From Desulfobulbaceae bacterium (lineage in GTDB: Bacteria; Desulfobacterota; Desulfobulbia; Desulfobulbales; Desulfocapsaceae), in contig JAFLKM010000064.1 in NCBI GenBank assembly GCA_019163335.1, positions 1 to 48,638 on the forward strand: 48,638 bases of DNA. The letters run 5' to 3'. Position 1 is the stretch's first letter; each line of letters begins with the position of its first letter. Positions 41,901 to 48,638 of this stretch are shown in pieces. A program made the translations under genes and the position numbers. The notes beneath the pieces were generated by a model that was not told the DNA's origin, made no database searches, and worked only from the letters and a program-made list of their open reading frames with translations.

Positions 41901-43859
41901 TCAGAAGGTCACCCGCATACCGGCCAGCAGCCAGCGGCCCGGCATAGGATAATAACTATCTGAAGTGGCGTTGCCATTGAAAAGGTTGTACGCCTTAGCG
42001 TAGAGTTCACAGGACAGCCAGTCAGAGCTGTAAACGGTACGGCCTAGACTGAGGTTCCAGGTCATATCCGCAGCTTGCCCCGTCAGCCCCGCGACCTTGT
42101 CCGAGGTCCACCAGATATAATGGCCGGCCAGCTCTCCTTTCCAGCCGACTGCATCACGGTAGCGCAGGATCAGGTTGGTGGCGGTGGAAGAATCGTCCTC
42201 TTCCTGCTCGTCCTCCGGGGTCACCAGTGTGTAAGTGGCGTTGGTGGCCAGGCTGAGGTCATGCCAGGGGGTGGTCTCCAGCTCCGCCTCGAAGCCCTTG
42301 CGCTCGCTTTTTCCACCGTTGGTTACGGTTCCGGTGCTATAATCAGCGATAAACCAAGTATCGGTGACATGGTGAAGAAAGGCGTCCATCTTGACATTCA
42401 TAAAGGAAAGGCTGCGATTTTCCACCCCCACCTGAAACGAGGTGACTTCTTCCGGCTGGAGCTGGGTATTGGGGTTGTCCCAGATACCGCCACCGGCAAT
42501 ATAGGAGAGGACGGGGTACTGGAAGCCGCGCGCGGCAGTGCCCCGCAGCAGGGTATCGGGCCGGAGCAGGTAGGTTGCGCCCAGGGAGGGGCTGACCATG
42601 GAGCCGCTAATGCTGTGCTGGTCGTAACGCATGCCCGGGGTAAGGGTGAGTTTACCCAGGCGCATGGTGTCATTGATAAAGAGGCCCCAGACCTCTTCAG
42701 ACCCAGGCCTGGACTGATCCTGGCTCGGTGCTCCCCAGCCAAGTGGCCACGGTTGCTGAGCCCAGGGGCCATAGTCAGTGACAGTGTCCATCTTACTGCG
42801 GTTGATCTCAGCCCCGAGGGCCACCTGCTGCCAGGAGTCGTGCCAAGTGAGCAGGCCATTGGCCCCCTGACTCTGCTCATGCCAGTTAGCCTGATAGAAC
42901 AAGGCGCCGGGGTCGCCCTCCGGGCTGGAGGAGAGGATGTCCCGGTTGTCGATGTAGTTCCGCTCATAATCTCGGACACCGATATTGAGGTGGAGCGATT
43001 CGGTGAGCGGGGTGTCGTAGTTGGCAGTGACGAAATGGCTGCGATCGCGGGTATCCTCGCTGAAATAAGGAGTCCTGTAGTCGAAATCACCGGTGCGGTA
43101 ATGGGGATCGACGGCCATGCCGGAGAAGGTGAGCAGCCCCTTGTTCGGCAGATCAACGGTGAGCTTGCCGTAAGCCCGGCCAGAATCGTAATAGTGGTTG
43201 TTCAATAGACCATTGGAGTCCTGCTGACCGGCATAGAGAAAGTAGCCGACCCGGTCCACCTTGCCGGCGATATCCGCCTCGTAGGCCCCCACCTGACGCT
43301 CGCCAAATTCGCCGGCCACCGAACCGCTGGGCTTGTCGCCCGGACCAGGACTTTTGGTGATGATATTGATCACCCCGCCCTGGGAGGAGCCCCAGACCGC
43401 AGAACCCGGGCCCTTAATGATCTCGATGCGCTTGATAATGCGTAAGGGGATATGAGCAAGATCGGCCGCCCCGGACATGGCCGAGTTCAGACGAACACCA
43501 TCAATAAGCACCAGTACATGCTCTTCCCTGCTGCCCTGGATATAAACCCGTGCACCCCCACTAAAATCGTCCGGTTGCATCTTCACCGAGACCCCGGCCA
43601 CCCGGTTTAACACCTCGGGAAGGCTCTGGGCGTGGATGGCGTCGATCTCTTTCGCAGTGATAACGGTGACATTCTCCGCCACCTGGGTGATGGGTTTGGC
43701 GGCGCGGGTGGCCACTTCCACCATCTGGGTGTCGTCAAAATACATGGCCAGCAGGGGATCACCTTCGCCAGCCTTGGCGACAGGGACAGAGCAGAGCAAG
43801 GCTGCAAGCAGCGAGGAAAATCCAACGGATAAAGGGGAATACTGAACAGAGGACATCAT
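41901..43859 (-). CDS. TonB-dependent outer-membrane receptor
   Basis: A 652-residue protein from the ATG at 43859 (GAAGGA upstream). A signal peptide (to about residue 30) is followed by a TonB-box-like segment (MVEVATRAAKPITQ). The plug domain has VTVITAKEIDAI, LPEVLNRVAGVSV, IDGVRLN and IIKGPGSAVWGSSQGGVINI. A 22-strand barrel ends in the typical aromatic GRWLLAGMRVTF. Ligands of the family are siderophores, cobalamin, other metal chelates or peptides. Its place directly upstream of the precursor and maturase suggests it takes up the modified peptide or a metal complex of it. Confidence 0.93.
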   Translation of the reverse strand: MMSSVQYSPLSVGFSSLLAALLCSVPVAKAGEGDPLLAMYFDDTQMVEVATRAAKPITQVAENVTVITAKEIDAIHAQSLPEVLNRVAGVSVKMQPDDFSGGARVYIQGSREEHVLVLIDGVRLNSAMSGAADLAHIPLRIIKRIEIIKGPGSAVWGSSQGGVINIITKSPGPGDKPSGSVAGEFGERQVGAYEADIAGKVDRVGYFLYAGQQDSNGLLNNHYYDSGRAYGKLTVDLPNKGLLTFSGMAVDPHYRTGDFDYRTPYFSEDTRDRSHFVTANYDTPLTESLHLNIGVRDYERNYIDNRDILSSSPEGDPGALFYQANWHEQSQGANGLLTWHDSWQQVALGAEINRSKMDTVTDYGPWAQQPWPLGWGAPSQDQSRPGSEEVWGLFINDTMRLGKLTLTPGMRYDQHSISGSMVSPSLGATYLLRPDTLLRGTAARGFQYPVLSYIAGGGIWDNPNTQLQPEEVTSFQVGVENRSLSFMNVKMDAFLHHVTDTWFIADYSTGTVTNGGKSERKGFEAELETTPWHDLSLATNATYTLVTPEDEQEEDDSSTATNLILRYRDAVGWKGELAGHYIWWTSDKVAGLTGQAADMTWNLSLGRTVYSSDWLSCELYAKAYNLFNGNATSDSYYPMPGRWLLAGMRVTF

Positions 43860-43973
43860 CCTTGAGTTCCTTCTTATAAAGGGTTTGAGAAAAACCAACG
43901 GAACAGCCTTCTGCCGCTGAGCTGGTTCATTTCCCTTGCGAAATAAAAAAGTTTGCTATTAGATAGGAGATGA

Positions 43974-44018
43974 ATGGTTGCAAATCAGCAACCTCCCCGA
44001 CCCTGTGCCCCCAAATGA
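43974..44018 (+). CDS. Possible 14-codon leader ORF overlapping the binding-protein start
   Basis: ATGGTTGCAAATCAG... runs to TGA at 44016-44018, overlapping the ATG at 44015. The only Shine-Dalgarno-like sequence (TAGGAG, 43964-43969) lies in front of it, not in front of 44015. It may translationally couple the binding-protein gene. Alternatively the binding protein starts at 43970 directly after TAGGAG. Confidence 0.35.
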   Translation: MVANQQPPRPCAPK

Positions 44019-44974
44019 AACAAGGCCACCACATCTTCGCGCCCCTGCTCCTTCTTCTGCCGCTTTTGGGCCTGCTGCTGGCCGCAACCGCTCGGGGAGA
44101 GGAGTGCGTTCTATTGCAGTCATCCGGCCTGAAGCCCTATGAGGAGGCCCGTCAGGGCTTTGAAAAGGGATGGAACGCCGAGCCGCCAAGGTCGGGACCC
44201 AAAACGATCATCCGCGACAGCGTAACACAGATACTGCTCTCAGAACAACCCCAGGAAAAACAAAAATCACTCAAAGCCCAACTGCAAAATGCACAACTGG
44301 TGGTGGTGATCGGCGACCCGGCCCTGGAGTTCGTCCGTGACCTGAAAGAGACGCCGATCCTCTATCTTCTCGCCCCCTCGGCAAAGAACCTGCCCGCCAA
44401 CTTCACCGGCATCGACCTGCGCATCCTGCCTTCCCGGCAACTGGAGGCAATGAGTCGGCTTATGCCCAGGCTGCGCCGCGTCGGCGCCCTGTACAACCCG
44501 GCCGTGAACGGCCAATGGGTGCAAGAGGCGCTGACAAATCAGGTGAACAGTCTGGAGAGCCTGCTGTTCAAAAAGGTTTTCTCCGCAAGCCAGGTGCCCG
44601 AGGCAATACAAAGCCTGAGCAAGGACAGCATCGACGCCTACTGGCTGCTGCCGGACGAGCTGCTCACCAGTCCCCAGGCGATGGAGGAGCTGCGGCAATT
44701 CTCCATGGCCAACCGGGTTCCGATTATCAGCTTTTCGGACAAGTACCTCAAGGCCGGAGCCGCCGCTGCCATCACCCTGGATATGGATGCCATGGGAAGC
44801 CAGGCGGCAACAATGGCGGAACGCCTCCTCACCGGCACAAAGCCGGAAGCAATGCCGGTGGAACCCCCTCAGGGACAGCGGATAATCGTCAACACCAGTG
44901 CCTTTCGGCGGATGGGAGTACCGATCAACGAGGCGGTGGTGGACGAAATCTACGGGGAGGAGAGCCGACCATGA
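44015..44974 (+). CDS. Periplasmic ABC-type substrate-binding protein (COG2984-like), no permease nearby
   Basis: A 319-residue protein from the ATG at 44015, with a classical signal peptide (MKQGHHIFAPLLLLLPLLGL, cut near ARG-EE). The mature part shows two Rossmann-like lobes (LVVVIGDPALEFV, PILYLLAPS, GIDLRILPSRQLEAM, RRVGALYNPAVNG, IDAYWLLPDELL) as in ABC_sub_bind/COG2984 proteins. No permease or ATPase for import is adjacent; the stop overlaps the start of a histidine kinase gene, so it more likely acts as the sensor's periplasmic ligand binder. Confidence 0.82.
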   Translation: MKQGHHIFAPLLLLLPLLGLLLAATARGEECVLLQSSGLKPYEEARQGFEKGWNAEPPRSGPKTIIRDSVTQILLSEQPQEKQKSLKAQLQNAQLVVVIGDPALEFVRDLKETPILYLLAPSAKNLPANFTGIDLRILPSRQLEAMSRLMPRLRRVGALYNPAVNGQWVQEALTNQVNSLESLLFKKVFSASQVPEAIQSLSKDSIDAYWLLPDELLTSPQAMEELRQFSMANRVPIISFSDKYLKAGAAAAITLDMDAMGSQAATMAERLLTGTKPEAMPVEPPQGQRIIVNTSAFRRMGVPINEAVVDEIYGEESRP

Positions 44975-46635
44975 GCCTTACCCCGCGACCTGTTCCGCCC
45001 AAGATGGGCCTCAATCTCAAGATCCTGTTGACCCTGTCGCTGATCTTGCTGGCCTTTTCCGTAACGTTCGCAACAGTCTTCACGGTAATCCAGCAAAGAG
45101 AATTGAAACGCCATCTCAACCAGCAGGGAACAATGATGGTCACCCTGCTTTCCGGCTCTCTCCAGTCGGGCTTGTTTTTCAGCGATCAAGCCGGTATTGA
45201 GAAGGCAGTACAGACGTTCCTGTCCCTCAATCTCCATCAGAATCTCAAGGTGGTGACGGTCTACGATGGCAAGGACGGGGTGACACTGCGCCATCTTCTC
45301 AGCACACACGACAGCCATCCCAGCCCACTGCCGCCCGTCGCCGCCATGGCCGGTGCCCTCAACGCCTTTCACCTCATGGGTAATCAGGCACATATATGGG
45401 AGGACGGTGATCTGATCATCTTCACCACCCCGGTCTCGGTTGTAACCGACCAGAAGAGCAGTGAAGCCCTGTACTTCGACACCAGAGAGGAGGATGGCAA
45501 TCAGATCCAGGAGCATACCGTCCTTGGCTGCACCCAGTTGGTGATAGGCAAGGAAGAATTCAAGCGAGCGGTCAGATCGATCGCGCTCCAGACCGCGTTG
45601 CTGACCATTCTTTTCCTCCTCATCTCTCTGGTCGCCACTTATAAACTGACCCGTATCACCATGGCTCCGCTCGAGCAACTGATCCGCACCATTCAGGCAC
45701 GGAGAGGCGTTCAGGCAGAGGAGGAAACAGATGACGTGGCCTTCATTGGCGACACCTTTGCCGGGCTTGTGAAGGATCTTGAGACCTCCTTTTCCACCAT
45801 TCAAGACCTGAAAGATGGCCTGGAGCAGACGGTGACGGAACGCACCCGGGAGCTGCAACAGGCCCTGAACGAACTCCAGGAAACCCACCTGCATCTGGCC
45901 CAGTCGGAAAAAATGGTGGCCATTGGCCGGCTGGTGGCGGGCGTGGCGCACGAGATCAACAACACCACCAACTTTGTCAGCGGAGCGCTGCCGCCCATGC
46001 GCAAACGGCTGAGCGAGCTTGGCGAACTCCTGCGGAATCAGAATGGCAAGCCTCCGGATCAGGAGCGCTGCGAGATCATCTTTAAAAAGCTGGCCATTCT
46101 TCTGGAAAATATCAGCGAGGGGGCGCGCCGCACCAACAAGATCGTCGGCGACCTCAAAACCTTTGCCCGCCCGGCAGATGAACAGCCCGGCCCGACAGAC
46201 ATCAACCAGTGCCTGCACACCACCACCGCGCTTGCCTATCCGGAGTTCAAGCATCGTATCGAGTTAACCCTGGAGCTGGCCCCAGATCTGCCTTTGGTGG
46301 AGGCCGTCAGCGGCCAGCTCAACCAGGTGTTTATGAACCTGCTGCTCAACGCGATCCAGGCACTGCCCGATCATGGCGCCATCCTGATCCGCACCTGGAC
46401 GGTGGAGGATCAGGTACACATCCTGTTCCGTGACAACGGCCCCGGCATTCCGGACGGGGTAATCGACCGGATCTTCGAGCCCTTCTTCACCACCAAAGAG
46501 GCATGGAAGGGTACAGGGCTGGGGCTTTCCATCTCCTACGGGATCATCAGAAAACACCAGGGCAAGATCCTGGTTCGGAGCGAACCGGGCCAGGGTGCCG
46601 AATTTGAAATCATCCTGCCGCTCAAGCGGCGGTAA
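44971..46635 (+). CDS. Membrane histidine kinase
   Basis: A 554-residue kinase from the ATG at 44971 (GGGGAGGAG upstream; ATGA overlap with the binding-protein stop). Membrane helices lie near 15-40 and 206-225, with a 165-residue periplasmic region. A HAMP-like and coiled-coil segment follows (230-315), then HisKA with H327 in AGVAHEINN and a HATPase domain with [19 protein letters not shown] and [12 protein letters not shown]. The N-terminal periplasmic half probably reads the state of the co-encoded binding protein; the response regulator downstream is the likely partner. Confidence 0.9.
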   Translation: MSLTPRPVPPKMGLNLKILLTLSLILLAFSVTFATVFTVIQQRELKRHLNQQGTMMVTLLSGSLQSGLFFSDQAGIEKAVQTFLSLNLHQNLKVVTVYDGKDGVTLRHLLSTHDSHPSPLPPVAAMAGALNAFHLMGNQAHIWEDGDLIIFTTPVSVVTDQKSSEALYFDTREEDGNQIQEHTVLGCTQLVIGKEEFKRAVRSIALQTALLTILFLLISLVATYKLTRITMAPLEQLIRTIQARRGVQAEEETDDVAFIGDTFAGLVKDLETSFSTIQDLKDGLEQTVTERTRELQQALNELQETHLHLAQSEKMVAIGRLVAGVAHEINNTTNFVSGALPPMRKRLSELGELLRNQNGKPPDQERCEIIFKKLAILLENISEGARRTNKIVGDLKTFARPADEQPGPTDINQCLHTTTALAYPEFKHRIELTLELAPDLPLVEAVSGQLNQVFMNLLLNAIQALPDHGAILIRTWTVEDQVHILFRDNGPGIPDGVIDRIFEPFFTTKEAWKGTGLGLSISYGIIRKHQGKILVRSEPGQGAEFEIILPLKRR

Positions 46636-46746
46636 TTGCGCGCGGTATTCCATACAAGAAAGAGAGAAAACAGGCATGCGATGACGAACATATTGATTTG
46701 AAAGGGATTAGCAGAAAGAACCATTAACAATCACCGAGGAAACACT

Positions 46747-47499
46747 GTGGAAACGAATTTGAGCAAAGTGCTTTACGTGGACGACGAAGAGATCAACCTG
46801 ATCAATTTCAAAGAAGCGCTCTGCGACAGCTTCGAGATTCTGACCGCCCTTTCCGGCGAAGAGGCCCTGGAGATGCTTGCGATGGAACCCGATATCGCCC
46901 TGGTGGTCAGCGACCAACGAATGCCGGGAATGAAAGGTATCGACCTGCTGAGCCGGGCCCGGGAACTGGCCCCCCATGCCGAGCGGATCATCATCACCGG
47001 CTACACCGATCCTGCCGATATCATCGCCGCCATCAATGAGGGACATGTCTACCGCTACATTCTCAAACCCTGGAGCGAGGATGACCTGTTGATCACGGTC
47101 ACCCTGGCCACCGAGCGCTACCATCTCAAGCAGCATAACCGCGAGCTTATGGAAAAGCTGAACCGGAATAACCTGGAACTGAAGGATCGGGTCCGGGAAC
47201 GCACCGCCGAGCTTGCCATGATCAACCAGACCCTGATCGCCAAGGTTGAGGAACTGGAGAAAACCAAATATGAATTAAAGACCCTGCAAGGGCTTCTTGC
47301 CATCTGCTCCTACTGTAAAAAAATTCGGGACACCAATGATACATGGATACCACTCGAAGAGTACCTGCACAAACACTCCGACGTCCTCCTCACCCATGGC
47401 ATCTGCCACGAGTGCTATGAGCGGGTGATCAAGGAGATCCCGGATCAGGTGGCCCAGTTTCTGGGCAAGGGGCTGACTGAGATTAAAAGCGAAACATAG
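46747..47499 (+). CDS. Response regulator with coiled coil and Cys-rich C-terminal domain
   Basis: A 250-residue protein with GTG start (GAGGA upstream). The receiver domain has acidic pocket D12-D13, phospho-acceptor D56 in VVSDQRMPG and K107 in ILKPWS. Residues 125-185 form a coiled coil. The C-terminus carries CSYC (C187, C190) and GICHEC (C220, C223) with an intervening WIPLEEYL, a putative metal-binding domain frequent at the ends of signalling proteins in Geobacter-like bacteria. No DNA-binding or enzymatic output domain is present, so it probably works through protein contacts. Confidence 0.88.
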   Translation: METNLSKVLYVDDEEINLINFKEALCDSFEILTALSGEEALEMLAMEPDIALVVSDQRMPGMKGIDLLSRARELAPHAERIIITGYTDPADIIAAINEGHVYRYILKPWSEDDLLITVTLATERYHLKQHNRELMEKLNRNNLELKDRVRERTAELAMINQTLIAKVEELEKTKYELKTLQGLLAICSYCKKIRDTNDTWIPLEEYLHKHSDVLLTHGICHECYERVIKEIPDQVAQFLGKGLTEIKSET

Positions 47500-47683
47500 G
47501 AGATCAGCTTGACTTCCCGCGATGGGAAGTTACTTTATGACCACCCTGCGTCACCGATATCCCCTGAATTTTCCCGGGATAGACTCTTGCACCTGACTCG
47601 GGGAAATTCAGGCCATAAAGCCATTTCGATGGTGCAATGGAATCCATGACCAACATCGATCAAGCCAAACCCTCTCGCCTTCT
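47500..47683 (+). other. Gap with two hairpins before the ABC transporter gene
   Basis: ACTTCCC / GGGAAGT (47512-47531) is followed by a larger stem CCTGAATTTTCCC (47563-47575) with GGGGAAATTCAGG (47600-47612). These may end or attenuate the upstream kinase-regulator transcript. No clear promoter for the next gene is seen. Confidence 0.4.
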
Positions 47684-48568
47684 ATGAACAACATCATTGA
47701 CGTCATCCATCTGAGCAAAACCTACGGAGACAATCAGGCCGTAAAAGATGTCTCTTTTTCGGTCAGCGAGGGCATCTGCTTTGGCCTGCTCGGCCCGAAC
47801 GGCGCGGGCAAAAGTACCACCATGGAGATGGTGGAGGACATTATCACCCCCACAAGCGGCCAGATCCTCTATCATGGACAGCCGCGACGGGCATCGTTTA
47901 GGGAAGAGATCGGCATCCAGTTCCAGCACACCTCGCTGCTCAGCTTTTTAAGCGTCGAAGAAACCCTGCTCTCCTTTCACAAACTCTACAAGGACCCGGA
48001 TGACATCGAGGCCCTGACGGAGCGCTGCGACCTGGGCCCGATCCTGAAACGACGCAACGACCAGCTTTCGGGCGGACAGCTGCAGCGACTGATGCTGGCC
48101 CTGGCCCTGGTCAACAAGCCACGCCTGGTCTTCCTCGATGAGCCTTCCACCGGCCTTGATCCCCAGTCGCGGCGCAATCTCTGGGAGATCGTGCGCGCCA
48201 TCAAGGCAGACGGCAAGACCATCATCATGACCACCCACTCCATGGAAGAGGCAGAATATCTCTGCGACGAGGTGGCGATTATGGACATGGGCAATATCAT
48301 CACCTGGGACACCCCGGCCCGCCTGATCCAGACCCATTGCCGGAAAAGTTCCGTTCTCCTCCCTGAATCCGCCTTCAAGTCAGACCTTACATCCATCCCC
48401 TTCCCCTGGAAGCGGCGCGAAGACACCATTGTCATGGAAATAGGACAGGTGAACGAAGGACTCAGCACCTTGCTCAGTCTCGATATCGATCTCTCGGAGA
48501 TGGCCGTCCACTCCTCCAACCTGGAAGATGTGTTTCTCTGTCTGACAGGGAAAGGGTTGAGGGATTAG
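47684..48568 (+). CDS. ABC transporter ATP-binding protein (ABC-2/drug-exporter type)
   Basis: A 294-residue ATPase with Walker A GPNGAGKST (37-45), Q-loop GIQFQHTSLL, signature LSGGQLQR (128-135), Walker B LVFLDEPSTGLDP and H-switch TTHSMEEAE. The C-terminal tail after the cassette matches the DrrA/CcmA-type exporters of ABC-2 permeases. A permease gene should follow beyond the window, but the sequence after its stop is a repeat hairpin, so the partner may be upstream-unlinked or further on. It might export the modified peptide; this is inference. Confidence 0.9.
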   Translation: MNNIIDVIHLSKTYGDNQAVKDVSFSVSEGICFGLLGPNGAGKSTTMEMVEDIITPTSGQILYHGQPRRASFREEIGIQFQHTSLLSFLSVEETLLSFHKLYKDPDDIEALTERCDLGPILKRRNDQLSGGQLQRLMLALALVNKPRLVFLDEPSTGLDPQSRRNLWEIVRAIKADGKTIIMTTHSMEEAEYLCDEVAIMDMGNIITWDTPARLIQTHCRKSSVLLPESAFKSDLTSIPFPWKRREDTIVMEIGQVNEGLSTLLSLDIDLSEMAVHSSNLEDVFLCLTGKGLRD

Positions 48569-48638
48569 AGGCCGTTATACAGTGAGCAGAGCTTCACCTG
48601 CTCACTGCATTACGGCCTCTTATGCCGCGTCCCAAGAA
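48568..48638 (+). repeat. Hairpin plus start of repeat C at the window end
   Basis: GAGGCCGT...CAGTGAGCAG (from 48568) pairs with CTGCTCACTG...ACGGCCTC (to 48619), then CTTATGCCGCGTCCCAAGAA begins a further copy of repeat C that is cut off by the window end. The hairpin directly follows the ABC ATPase stop and could terminate its transcript. Confidence 0.7.

Noticed and set aside
43860-44014. Possible cobalamin riboswitch in front of the TonB receptor
   Set aside because: The divergent gap is too short (about 155 bases shared by two genes) and no B12-box-like sequence is visible.

Overview
The window looks like the chromosome of a strictly or mostly anaerobic bacterium of the Desulfobacterota, probably a Desulfobulbaceae- or Geobacter-like lineage. 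This is inferred from gene content, without a database search: a membrane-anchored [NiFe] uptake hydrogenase with a full maturation set, and an oxygen-defence cluster of superoxide reductase, double rubredoxin, flavodiiron oxidase and peroxiredoxin. Many sensor proteins and GC-rich coding sequence fit the same picture. I see no phage genes, transposase, CRISPR array, rRNA or tRNA.

Layout. 1-3.5 kb: a metal-uptake-like operon (ZnuA-type binding protein, YraQ-type permease, TIGR03943-type partner) lies between two copies of a palindromic repeat. 3.5-5.8 kb (minus): an ECF-like sigma factor with a DUF3619-type protein, a small membrane protein and a DUF3106 protein, then a secreted repeat protein. 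6.2-9.3 kb: an EAL-like/HDOD protein and a PhoR-like kinase. 9.6-12.7 kb (minus): hisS-aspS. 13.2-15.7 kb: an FMN oxidoreductase and pcnB. 16.1-26.7 kb: hyaA-hyaB-cybH-hypF-hypC-hypD-hypE-hyaD-hypA-hypB, a self-sufficient hydrogenase locus. 26.8-34.3 kb: housekeeping genes (amidase, monooxygenase-like protein, hemC, EEP phosphatase/nuclease, DEAD-box helicase, ABC-F ATPase) separated by repeats. 34.8-40.1 kb (minus): oxygen defence, headed by a Fur/PerR-like regulator fused in frame to a second winged-helix domain. 40.3-48.6 kb: the most interesting region, described next.

On the minus strand, a TonB-dependent receptor is followed by a 42-residue Cys-containing peptide gene that other annotation would easily miss, then a hairpin, then a radical SAM/SPASM maturase. 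Divergently, a periplasmic binding protein with no permease is coupled to a histidine kinase, followed by a response regulator with a Cys-rich tail and an ABC exporter ATPase. I read this as a ribosomally made, radical-SAM-modified peptide system with its own outer-membrane receptor and possibly its own sensing and export genes. The link between the two divergent halves is inference.

At least four families of short palindromic intergenic repeats occur in the gaps. They account for most gene-free stretches longer than 250 bases.
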